From Linnemannia elongata (taxonomy: Eukaryota; Mortierellomycota; Mortierellomycetes; Mortierellales; Mortierellaceae), in the NCBI GenBank assembly GCA_036320915.1, contig JAXBDG010000014.1:310001-374000 (forward strand): DNA of 64,000 nucleotides. The letters are read 5' to 3'. Below are positions 53,511 through 62,761 of this stretch, piece after piece. Under the pieces are notes generated by a model. That model saw nothing but the letters and a program-made list of their open reading frames with translations, was not told where the DNA came from and did not search any database. Each line of letters starts with the position of its first letter. Within the stretch, counting starts at the first letter, position 1. The translations under genes were made by a program, and so were the position numbers.

Positions 53511-55790
53511 TTTTGGGTTGGAATGTATAGGTGGTGTTTAATTGCAAAGATAATTATCTGGTTTGCGTTCGATAGAACTGAAGATTGGGCCGCTCTTGCT
53601 TCAACAACTCCATCTGGGGCGGCCAACGGACAGAACCAAGCCGCCTCTCCTGTTTAGTAACAAACTCGATCGTCTCCAGACGTGGCCAGTGCTCCAAGAT
53701 CCAGTTCACCTCGGCCTCGCCCACCATTGCCCTCATCTCTTGATTACTCAATATGAAGGAACCCAAGAGAACGCGGAGGTTCTTGAGTTTGAAAAGGGAT
53801 TGGAGAAACCCTTCGTAGTTGGTGGTCTCGTTACGCAGGGCGAGCATACGGGTCATGGTTGTTTCCGTATAGGGTTTACTGGCCATTTTGATTCGGCAGG
53901 CAGACATCAAGTCTAAGATCTCGAGGTCTACCAAGTCGCCGATTTGGGTGTAGAGTTTGTCGAGCATGGTGTTTTCGTTGGGGGCTCCGCGGTTCAGGTT
54001 GATAATTAGTCGTAGTTCTCGGATGCGAGTACACCTCCAGGGCTCCATGGTTGCATCCTCCAATGTCAGGCATGACCGCATGGTATTGGAGCTCGCAAAG
54101 ACGAGGGAGGTGAGAGCCGTGCATGTTGTGAGGATATGCTTGATGGACTTGCTCTGGATCCAGTTAATGTCCGCCAAGGAGATGGTAACAAGGGAGGCGG
54201 AGTGTCTCAACAAAGAGAGGATAAAAGGTGCAGGGAGGTCCGGCTTGTCGGGTGATGTATCCTCAAACAGACGAAAATCGAGTGATTTGAGCTGGTCTTT
54301 TGGAATCGTGTTCATGATACCCGCGACAGTCTCGCCTTTAGAGTTCCTGCTGGGATGTGTCGAGAGATCCAAGATCGTTGGAGGATATTGCAGGCAACCG
54401 CCGAGCTCGGCTGGTGCAAGGATCGAAGGGACGTTAGCCCATTCTTCCAGTGCGGGGCAGTGACTCAGAATAAGGTTCAGTTGCGCAGGTTTGTATCCAG
54501 TTCTGTGTTGCGGCAGCTTGAGGTATTTCAAGCCTGTAAACATTTTTCCCTCCCAAGATCTTTCTTCAACATCGTCGCGCACAGTCGTCGTCATGCTGAA
54601 AGAGACAAGGGAGATTGGGCAGCTGAAGAAGACTGTGGGGATAATATAAAAAGGAGGTTCAGAAGGCTTCGCAGGAATGTCGATGGCAAAATGAGCGAGG
54701 TTCGAGAGGTTGGAGATGGTCGAACACAGTAGGTCAGTATAATTCGAGACGGAAAGCGAGACTTGGAAATCCCGGAGACTGACAGAGGTGAGGTGGGCAG
54801 CATTGAGATTTATGAACTGGAAGAGCCGGGGTGCCAGCGGAGGGGCGCCGTTGAGGCCTGCAAAGAAGGTGTTTGGGTATCGCTGTACTTGAAGTAAGGA
54901 GACGTCGAGGCGACTTAATTGTTTGATGAGTGGGAGTGGGGTTAAGAAGAGATCGGTTTGGTGGGGTGGGATCCATGAAGAAGGTTGTTGCTGTGTGCTG
55001 TCGTTATCGAGGTATTGTCGTACGCCCTCGAGGTAATAAGACATGAAAGCGAATCCCGCCTTGAGTGACCGGGTCTTGTTGATATTAATGTAAGAGGCGA
55101 CCTTTGAGAGTAAGATCCTTCCGCCGTATTCGTCGTTGTATTTGACGTGATAGATGGGTTCGTAATGGGTGTAGAGCATTTCGACGCGGTGGTCGGCGTC
55201 AAGGTCGACGTTGCGCCAAAGGAAGGGTCCGGCTGCTTCACGAAGGAACCTGTTGGTCTGAACGAGCATAAAGACCTGTTTGGTTGTGAGGAATGAGCAG
55301 AGCATGGAGACGAGTTCTACGACATTGAAGAATCTGAGGAGAGCATTGGGTGGTGGTGATGGCATAGTTGTTGGAAAGGTGAGAGAGCGCGCTGTAATGA
55401 GTAACGAGGAGTGAATAAAAGAAGGTGGGAGGAAACAAAAAAATGAAGAGGAAGAGGGACAGGTCCTTGGGTGGATTAGTTCCTAAACATTTCTTGTGTC
55501 TTTGCAAAATGTAAAGGAAACACACAAAAAAGCTCAAAGGACACAATGAGGATGATTTGTTGAACCTTGTCACTTTTATGTTAAAGGGTGAATACAAGAG
55601 CGTTGCCTGACCTATCTTCATTTTTTCTCTCTTCTCAAAGAATGCCTTCTCTACTCTACTCTTTCTCACAACGTCTTTGCCAACGATCGAAACATTGACG
55701 AACGACTCGCCGTCGTCCTTTCGATCTATTGATCACCTCATGTTTGACAGCGTGTCGGATCTTGTTTTTGGTTCTTGTCTCTTGTGCCTC
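52978..55790. repeat. Segmental duplication, copy B (LINE tail plus F-box gene)
   Basis: Direct repeat of 42737-45660, in the same orientation. In copy B the LINE portion extends further upstream (to 52449) than in copy A, so the left break of the duplication lies inside the LINE. Confidence 0.85.
53554..55365 (-). CDS. F-box/LRR-type protein, copy B
   Basis: Single exon, 603 aa from ATG 55365, paralogue of 43310-45118 with the same F-box-like N-terminus and leucine-rich remainder. Both copies are open over their whole length, so both may be functional. From the ATG to about codon 280 I count about five base differences from copy A in roughly 840 nt. Around codons 280-320 the proteins differ at many positions (for example GYKPAQLNLILSHC here against GYKFAQLNFILSQC), and again near codons 455-485 and at the C-terminus (QERRLGSVRW against EERFGSAPW). 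It should act as an SCF substrate adaptor; the changing segments lie in the presumed substrate-binding part. Confidence 0.85.
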   Translation of the reverse strand: MPSPPPNALLRFFNVVELVSMLCSFLTTKQVFMLVQTNRFLREAAGPFLWRNVDLDADHRVEMLYTHYEPIYHVKYNDEYGGRILLSKVASYININKTRSLKAGFAFMSYYLEGVRQYLDNDSTQQQPSSWIPPHQTDLFLTPLPLIKQLSRLDVSLLQVQRYPNTFFAGLNGAPPLAPRLFQFINLNAAHLTSVSLRDFQVSLSVSNYTDLLCSTISNLSNLAHFAIDIPAKPSEPPFYIIPTVFFSCPISLVSFSMTTTVRDDVEERSWEGKMFTGLKYLKLPQHRTGYKPAQLNLILSHCPALEEWANVPSILAPAELGGCLQYPPTILDLSTHPSRNSKGETVAGIMNTIPKDQLKSLDFRLFEDTSPDKPDLPAPFILSLLRHSASLVTISLADINWIQSKSIKHILTTCTALTSLVFASSNTMRSCLTLEDATMEPWRCTRIRELRLIINLNRGAPNENTMLDKLYTQIGDLVDLEILDLMSACRIKMASKPYTETTMTRMLALRNETTNYEGFLQSLFKLKNLRVLLGSFILSNQEMRAMVGEAEVNWILEHWPRLETIEFVTKQERRLGSVRWPPQMELLKQERPNLQFYRTQTR

Positions 55791-56500
55791 TTGTCCCTCC
55801 TTCGCCTTTCAACCGCAGTCTCTTTTCCCTTCTCCGCAGAACGCACAATCGAGAAGGTGAAGGCTTTCATATACTTCTATCTTTTTGCTACGTCCTTCAT
55901 TCACCTCCAACACCTTACCTTAAACCATCACGCTTTCCAACCTTCTTCCATCTCCTTCCTTCCATTTCCTTACATCCTTAAACACAAGAACCTCGTGTTT
56001 CTTCCAAATGCATTTTCTCTCGTCTGTGTCAACACACAAGACACACAGTAACACTGTTGACCGGGCAACAACCTACCTTCCTACAACAATCAAGTAAGGG
56101 TATGCAGTGTTGTACTCAGTGTATAATTGTTGCCAAAGGTGAAGTTGGCAGACATTAACAGCTATTTTCATTTCCTCGTGTCAGAAATAGCTCTGCCCAA
56201 CAGGGCCCAGATAATCTTTCTTGTCTTCACTCGCGTCCAAAAAGGCGCCAAACTCTTATTTGGTATGTCTCCTCTTTTTTTTGCCGAATGGCTGACTCAT
56301 TAGGAGCTTCCTTTCCTTAGTCCTTTCTGCAACTTTCAGTGCGCATGGTCGATCGTTCACAGTAGTACACCACATCCGATATTTCCAAATTATTGAGAGC
56401 TCTGCGTCAGTTCAAGGTAAAAAGAGATACCAATTGCAATTCTGAGGTACATTTACCTCCGCAAACTGAGAGAACGACTAATTGCAATTATTTTGTATAA
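55366..56500. other. Spacer between F-box copy B and the NLR relic
   Basis: Begins with the F-box upstream region shared with copy A (to about 55790), then CT-rich and ordinary sequence. A proline/serine/phenylalanine-rich frame at 55677-56051 has no family likeness and is not called. Confidence 0.6.
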
Positions 56501-56506
56501 TGGTTA

Positions 56507-57250
56507 GTGCGCACACTATGGAAAACCCACCTCGATTCTATCATCAATTGGCCAGATCGTAACGGCGAACAGCGATTTCACTATACGCTTCTGGGATGCC
56601 TCGGGAACCCAACAGCTGATATCGCAAGGCCATACCGACAGTATCTCAGGATTTGCATTTCACCAGTTGGAGATTTACTGGTCTCGACTAGTGAGGACAA
56701 GACTGTACGACTCTGGAGTTTGAACGCTGGAGAACCAGTCATCATCTTAGAATGTGACACTGACAGGATGGCAGCAGTGGCATTTTCCTGGAATGGTCGG
56801 TATGTTTCTTCAACGATTGCAAACCAACCTGTTCAAACATAGGATTGTGCCAAACAAGAGCCTTTACACATCCCCGCCGGCCTTATCAGTTATGTTCGTT
56901 GCGTCGATTATTCCCCATTCAGTCGATATATTGCCAGTGAAAGCGACGATAGAGTGATGTGACTGTGGAATGCGACTACAGGACAATGTTTGGCGGTCGT
57001 TGATGGTTTCACAGCAGGAGTTCTCTATAACCTGGACGGTGGACCCCTTGGAGTTGTACGCTATTAGTGGTGCGGACAGGGTGGTGCATGTCTGACTGGT
57101 TGGGCAAGGAGATGCCGGAATTGAGACTCAACTGAAATGGAGGTCGGAACATAGTGAGCTTTGGACGTCGGGCACCACGTTAAACGGTGTCAATGGCCTC
57201 AGTGCACTCAACAGAACTTTGCTTCGCCAACGAAAAGCCTTTCTGGAATG
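56507..57250 (+). pseudogene. Relic of the C-terminal WD40 part of a NACHT-WD40 gene
   Basis: An open stretch to 56842 contains two decayed WD40 repeats (ICISPVGDLLVSTSEDKTVR then LWSLNAGEP, and MAAVAFSWNGRYVSS). Past it, in shifting frames and with in-frame stops, comes CVDYSPFSRYIASESDD, LWNATTGQCLAV, DPLELYAISGADRVV, and finally TTLNGVNGLSALNRTLLRQR, which is the conserved end of this protein family (compare NIQLLMQRGA and ACLLEQRKA in the two intact genes). NACHT and pentapeptide parts are absent. It is transcribed toward the intact NACHT gene at 57746. Confidence 0.8.
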
Positions 57251-57745
57251 ATTCGTTGTCTTGGCCAATATATCAATAATAATAATTCGTAGTTGGAAAA
57301 TAACGCCTTCAATTTTCTTTCTGTCGACTTGTCTGCGACTCTCCTACTTCATGATCCCGCAAAGTATTCCCTGCATGAATCTCATTTCAATCGCTGCATC
57401 CTCTCACCTTTTCTTGCTTCTTTGATCATATAGCCAGAAGCCTTGTTTGACTTAATACAAATAAGAGAAACCCGCTGGCCTTTATTGAAGGGGAGTCAAA
57501 GAGATGAGGGCATCTCTTCCTATCTATTGGTTCTTCCATCTGTGTTTCCAGGTACTGTTTCCTCCACGAGTCTGATACTTGTCTAGTTCTCTAGATCCTC
57601 CAGGTACCCAAGTGAAACCACAAATTGGATAACCAACGTTTTTCTGCCACCATTGGCACCACCATTTTCTTTCAATCAGAAAGGTTTAATTCAACACATC
57701 GATGAAAGAAAAAAAAGACGAAGGTTACCGCCGACAAATATAAAT
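57251..57745. other. Spacer between the NLR relic and the second NACHT gene
   Basis: About 500 bases of 3' flank of the second NACHT gene; A/T-rich runs near 57265 and 57703. Nothing else seen. Confidence 0.55.
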
Positions 57746-60700
57746 TCAAACGGATCCTTTAAAACTAAACACCGCCTTCCGCTGTTCCAACAAACAGGCA
57801 TCTGCCAACTTCAACCCATGCTCCTGGCTAACGCGAGCGCCCGAGACAGCCAAAGCATGAACTCCAGCACCCCAACATCTTCGAACGCGCTGGCGGATCT
57901 TTCCGGTCTCGTCCCTGTCCTCGACTAGTTCCCAAACTCCCAGTGGATTCTCGACACTCCCAGTAGCCAGGCGGTATCCACCTCGCTTTCCCATCCACCG
58001 AATTGACTCGACCCCGGCTGTAAAGTCTCTCACCTCCGCCAGACATATTCCGCTGATGGTATCCCACAATCGCATCGTCCGGTCCGCACTGCCAGAGGCA
58101 AGGATTTTTCCGTCAGGAGAGTAAGCAACACAGAGGATGGAGCCTTTATGACCCTGCAACGAGTGAACAGAACCAGACTGAGCTAAATCCCAGAGCCAAA
58201 TGCTGAAATCATTGTCGCCAGTAGCCACTTGATCTTTAAAGGGCGCAAAGGCTATGCTGGTGACCCCACCACTATGTCCAGATAAAAGGAAAAGCTGCTC
58301 GCCTGTGTAGCGATCCCAAATACGCGCAGTGCTATCGCCGCTGCCCGTTGCAATCTTGTCGCCTAGGAGAGAATATGATATGCAAGTGACAATGTCGTGG
58401 TGGCCCACCAGTGGCGCGGGAGACTCTACTTCAGAGCGTGTTGGAAAGCGATGGACTGTAAAGTCGGCAGCTCCCACCGAGATCTCGTTCCCATCTGGAG
58501 AATAAACCGGCGACGCTATGACTTCGACAGTGTGGTCAACGTACCCAGTAATCAGTTTTGGGAGACCCTGCGCTGTAGCACTCTCGTTGTTGATTTTGGA
58601 CCCTAAAATGCCCTCCAGCCGAAGCTCGCATTGATTTCCCGCCTTCAAGAGAATCTCGGGCTCGAGGTTCAATAAGCGGCACATCGTCTCGGAAGTCATC
58701 GCAATCTGCATGCCATCGGGAGAGAAAACGAAACTGGTGAAGACGCCCTGACCTTGCAGAGTTTCTAAGCAGCCTCCTTGCACCGAGTCCCAGATCTGAA
58801 TCGTGCTATCACTGCTGGCGGCGGCAATGACGTTGTGCACAGGGGAATACGAAACACACTCGATGGTATCACAATCGCCATGAAAAACTAGTCCTGGTTC
58901 TCCAGTCCCAACGTCAAACAGCTGTACCTTGTTTCCACCAAGGCTCCAAGCGACTTGCTTACAATCCCTTGAGAAATCGAAGCTCGAGGCCGGAGCTACT
59001 TGCTTGACGGCAAAGACATCATTGGTCCAGACATGAACTCTGCCGTCTGATACAGTCCATAGTTGCGCGCCGTCCGAAGAAATGGAGAGACCGTCAACAC
59101 TGTTCGTATGAGCCAGAGGCTCAAGGAACGTCCCAGTAGCGACATCCCATTCCCTCACAGTTCGATCTGCACCGCCAGACAACACGCGATCTCCCGATGG
59201 AGAGAATGAGAGACACCTTACTGGATCCATGTGCCCCACTAAGACATGCAATCTTGTTCCTGTGTTAATACTCCAGATCCTGACAGTGTTATCACCTCCA
59301 GCTGAGGCCACGTGAATGCCATCCGGAGAAAAGGCGACGCTGTTAACACTACCATCGTGACCGCCACTCAAAACAGGTCCATCAGCGCCGCTGTTGATAT
59401 CCCAGAGTCTCACAACTCCATCCTCGCCTCCACCTGCAACCCAAGGCCCTGTCGGTGAGAAGGCAACACACTGGATCTCGTAATCCTCAGCGTCTAAGGT
59501 CCGGAAATTAATACCTGTTGATGTTTCCCAAAGTTGAACGGTGCCATCCTCGCTGCAGGAGACGATTTGGTCCCCGTTCAAAGAGTAAGCGATGCTCGTG
59601 ACATTGCTGTGGCCTTCCAGTATCCTGATGGCTGCTCCAGATTGAATGTTCCAAATCCGAATGGTATTGTCGGCGCTTCCGGACGCGACGTGCTGGTTGT
59701 CTGGTGAAAAGACGACACAAGAAATTTCCCCGAGGTGACCAGTTAGAGTCTTTATGATAGCCTTCCTGACACTGAGCCAGATGCTGATAGTCGGTGTGCC
59801 ATCAACAGTGCTCGCCGAGGCAGCCAACATACCATCTCCAGAAGTTGCAATGTCGGTCACCTTTTTGTCGAACGAATGGGAGGAAAAGATATGTCCCCAG
59901 CGAGGAACAGGAATAGTCGGCCGGATGGTGTCGTGGCTGTTGCTGGCATCACGGTTGATAACTGAATAAGGGTACATCCCGCTTGACTTGGTGTTGGTGC
60001 GGCCAAATAAAATCGATCCTTTGACGGCGGCTCCGCAGTCCCAGATACGAAGTGTCTTGTCTCTGCCACATGAAACGAGTTGGGCTTCCTTCTGAGAGTA
60101 AGCAATGCTCACGACGTGGTCGGTGTGTCCTCGGAAGATGGGTCCAGATCCACCGCTGCGAGTGTCCCAGAGACGAATGGTGGAGTCTTGGCTGCACGAG
60201 GCAAGTTGTCCATCAGACAAATAGACAAGCCCAGTAACTGCCGCCGTATGACCGCGAAAGATGATATTTTTGGATGTTGTCAACGGGAACCACACTCGTA
60301 CGGTCTTATCAGAGCTCGAAGAGACAATTTGGCGTCCATCTGACGAGAAAAGGATCCGAGAAATGGCACCATTGTGTCCTTTCAGGGATGAGACTAGAAC
60401 GCCTGTGTCCAGTTCCCAGAGCTGAACGATGCCGTCCGAACTGCCAGATCCAAGCTGTTTGCCGTCCGGAGAGAAGGTAACGCAAGAACACCCAACACCC
60501 GTGTGCAGGTTCGTAATGCGTACACCTGTGACAGCATCCCAAATTCCAACCATTCCGTCTTGACCCGCTGTCGCAATACGGCTTCCATCTGATGCGAAGG
60601 TAATATCGGAGATACATAGGGCGTGGGGATTGGGTAACGGACGGGCAATAGAGGTGGCGGTGTATTTCCAAATACAGAGCACCCCCAGCTCATCACCAAA

Positions 60701-62761
60701 GGCCAACGTCTTGCTATCTGGCGAGAACGCCATAGAGGTGATGGCGTCCGGGAAGCCTTGGGGTGGAAAAGCGGGAGTCCAATTGGAAGTATCATAGACG
60801 GTAATGAATCCATTGTCGAAGGCAACAGCGTGGAAGATCCCGTCTGGAGAGTATGCACACGCAGTAGGGACGTCGTCGAGTAAAGTATATGGTGACTCAC
60901 CAAACTTTGATCCCTGAAGCTTTGCACCTTGTAGTCTCGCCTCGCGCAGCCAACACTTGTCAAAGGTGACATTCCTGAGGTCCGAATCCCGTAAATCAGC
61001 AAAGTCGAACTCTCCTCCAGTAAGGTTGGCTCCCTTGATCTTGATACCGCGGAGATCGGCGCTGTTGAACCGCATGCCGGAGCGAACCAAGATTGTCATA
61101 GCGTTTGCTGCCAACGTTTGATCTATGCCTTGGTTGTTCCCGGATTCTCGCACCACCTCCATCAACCGGTCCTTGAAGAATGGGTGGATCCGAACTTGTT
61201 CGGCAAGAAATTGGACTGCTATTGAGCGCTTTGCTATGTTGGTGATGCCTAGGGCGTGGCCTTTGTCGAATGCACTGCCGATTCCGAAAGTCGAAAATAT
61301 GATCTCGGGGCTCACTGTCGAGTTATCTGCTTCAGAGTCAGCGGTACTGGAGCCCTCCGTCTTGGTGTCGTCCATGTCCATGCCACAATGTTTGGGATCA
61401 AAAATCAAGAGGGCGAAACCATACTCGAGTAGCGAAGGGTAGATAAAGCGGTACGATGTTCCTGAACGACTCAAGGGGACTGATTCTTGCAACAACCTCG
61501 TTCTGGTATCTGTTTCAAGACGCCTCACTCTCCACACGGCTCCGTCCTCCACGGTAAATCGAACAGGGGTAGTCTTCGTTTGATTCCCGAAAGTTTCGAC
61601 CACCAAGCTCTTCACGTACGCCATGCAAATTTCCGCAAATCCGAAATGGAGCAAGGCCTCAAATTCAATGACTTCGTCACTGGTCTTTACCCTTGCACGT
61701 AAACGTCGCTTGGCAACCTCAATCCAGCGATCGAAAATATGCTTGTAGAGCTTGTCGAATGAGACTCCAGACCGGAAAACACCATGAGGCGATCCTGCGA
61801 TCTCCGGCAGCCGTTCCAGAATGAAAGAGAGGATGCATGGGTTCTTGACCAGCTCCATCAGATTGGGGACATCACTCAAGGTCTCCATGTATTGCTGGGC
61901 ACTCCAAACACGACTGCTCTCAAGCGACGACGACGGCGGAGTTTCCGGTTGGGGTAACTGGGTCGCGTTCTGCAGGTTTCCAGACGATTGAGGAACCACC
62001 GGCCGGAGGTGGCGAGCGGCGTACTTCTCCACATACTCCATGACCATATGGTAAGTGAAGGGAGCCATGGCGACCTTTCGAAAGAGGTTGAGATCGGTTA
62101 GATCGTACCGGTTTGTAGGTTCAGGTCGAAATTGCCCATCGGAGTCGCGCCCGATTTTGCAGCTTCGGCATGTGATGACCAACTTGACGCGCCCATGTCC
62201 AGGTGTGTTGAACTTGTTGGAGTTGTAAATGTTGCGCTGGACTTGGATTTCGTCGTATCCGTCGCATATAAGGAACATTTGACGATTACTCAGTTTGAGG
62301 TGCCGAATGTGGTCATTATCGTCAAATAATCGGGACCGGAGTGCTTTCCCAAGAAGATCCAATGTTACGTCATCAACGTCGGAGAGACTGACGAAGATCG
62401 GGATCGGATCGTTGGGGCCATTGTACTTTTCCCACAGTTTGCGCTCGAGTTGCCGTAGAAAGAACGTCTTGCCTGACCCCGGATCACCCGTAAGTAATAT
62501 AACTTGTGGCTCTCCTTCCAGAGAGTCCATGATGGCTGACAGCAACGGGAAGGCTGAGGAGTCAGGGGCGTCCGCCGTGTCCTTGCCGAGTGGTGGGACA
62601 TAGTTTTCAGGTGCCTGCTCATCCACCAAACACCGGTTCTTTAGCTCTAGCACACGGTTCTCGACGGCAGATGAAATGCCCAATTCGGAGGCATCGGGTT
62701 GGAGACGACGTCGTTTTGCATCTTCTCTGTCTGGGCTGCGACTGTGCTCCTTGCGACGCAT
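57746..62761 (-). CDS. NACHT - pentapeptide - WD40 (about 21 repeats) protein
   Basis: Single exon, 1671 aa from ATG 62761. The N-terminus is short and basic (RRKEHSRSPDREDAKRRRL, a possible bipartite nuclear signal), then YVPP (54-57). NACHT P-loop GDPGSGKT (92-99) with K98 intact; Walker B MFLICDGYDE (162-171). Pentapeptide repeats (SADLRGIKIKGANLTGGEF) at about 565-620. Then about 21-22 WD40 repeats from about 630 to 1630, enough for three seven-bladed propellers. The tail (VSGARVSQEHGLKLADACLL) is the family ending, without the UIM extension seen in the gene at 643-4770. Expected to be a STAND/NLR-like ATPase that oligomerises on ligand binding by the propellers. Repeats are diverged from one another, unlike the near-identical repeats of Podospora HET-E. 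No effector domain is recognised at the N-terminus. Confidence 0.93.
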   Translation of the reverse strand: MRRKEHSRSPDREDAKRRRLQPDASELGISSAVENRVLELKNRCLVDEQAPENYVPPLGKDTADAPDSSAFPLLSAIMDSLEGEPQVILLTGDPGSGKTFFLRQLERKLWEKYNGPNDPIPIFVSLSDVDDVTLDLLGKALRSRLFDDNDHIRHLKLSNRQMFLICDGYDEIQVQRNIYNSNKFNTPGHGRVKLVITCRSCKIGRDSDGQFRPEPTNRYDLTDLNLFRKVAMAPFTYHMVMEYVEKYAARHLRPVVPQSSGNLQNATQLPQPETPPSSSLESSRVWSAQQYMETLSDVPNLMELVKNPCILSFILERLPEIAGSPHGVFRSGVSFDKLYKHIFDRWIEVAKRRLRARVKTSDEVIEFEALLHFGFAEICMAYVKSLVVETFGNQTKTTPVRFTVEDGAVWRVRRLETDTRTRLLQESVPLSRSGTSYRFIYPSLLEYGFALLIFDPKHCGMDMDDTKTEGSSTADSEADNSTVSPEIIFSTFGIGSAFDKGHALGITNIAKRSIAVQFLAEQVRIHPFFKDRLMEVVRESGNNQGIDQTLAANAMTILVRSGMRFNSADLRGIKIKGANLTGGEFDFADLRDSDLRNVTFDKCWLREARLQGAKLQGSKFGESPYTLLDDVPTACAYSPDGIFHAVAFDNGFITVYDTSNWTPAFPPQGFPDAITSMAFSPDSKTLAFGDELGVLCIWKYTATSIARPLPNPHALCISDITFASDGSRIATAGQDGMVGIWDAVTGVRITNLHTGVGCSCVTFSPDGKQLGSGSSDGIVQLWELDTGVLVSSLKGHNGAISRILFSSDGRQIVSSSSDKTVRVWFPLTTSKNIIFRGHTAAVTGLVYLSDGQLASCSQDSTIRLWDTRSGGSGPIFRGHTDHVVSIAYSQKEAQLVSCGRDKTLRIWDCGAAVKGSILFGRTNTKSSGMYPYSVINRDASNSHDTIRPTIPVPRWGHIFSSHSFDKKVTDIATSGDGMLAASASTVDGTPTISIWLSVRKAIIKTLTGHLGEISCVVFSPDNQHVASGSADNTIRIWNIQSGAAIRILEGHSNVTSIAYSLNGDQIVSCSEDGTVQLWETSTGINFRTLDAEDYEIQCVAFSPTGPWVAGGGEDGVVRLWDINSGADGPVLSGGHDGSVNSVAFSPDGIHVASAGGDNTVRIWSINTGTRLHVLVGHMDPVRCLSFSPSGDRVLSGGADRTVREWDVATGTFLEPLAHTNSVDGLSISSDGAQLWTVSDGRVHVWTNDVFAVKQVAPASSFDFSRDCKQVAWSLGGNKVQLFDVGTGEPGLVFHGDCDTIECVSYSPVHNVIAAASSDSTIQIWDSVQGGCLETLQGQGVFTSFVFSPDGMQIAMTSETMCRLLNLEPEILLKAGNQCELRLEGILGSKINNESATAQGLPKLITGYVDHTVEVIASPVYSPDGNEISVGAADFTVHRFPTRSEVESPAPLVGHHDIVTCISYSLLGDKIATGSGDSTARIWDRYTGEQLFLLSGHSGGVTSIAFAPFKDQVATGDNDFSIWLWDLAQSGSVHSLQGHKGSILCVAYSPDGKILASGSADRTMRLWDTISGICLAEVRDFTAGVESIRWMGKRGGYRLATGSVENPLGVWELVEDRDETGKIRQRVRRCWGAGVHALAVSGARVSQEHGLKLADACLLEQRKAVFSFKGSV

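Noticed and set aside
55677..56051. 124-codon frame after F-box copy B
   Set aside because: Composition-driven Phe/Ser/Pro sequence in the shared F-box upstream region; no matching frame in copy A.
643..62761. HET-E/HNWD-like concerted evolution of WD40 repeats in the NACHT genes
   Set aside because: Repeats within each gene differ strongly from each other; there are no near-identical 42-codon units.
57746..62761. UIM motifs also in the second NACHT protein
   Set aside because: The protein ends at the standard family tail; no acidic L..A...S motif follows.
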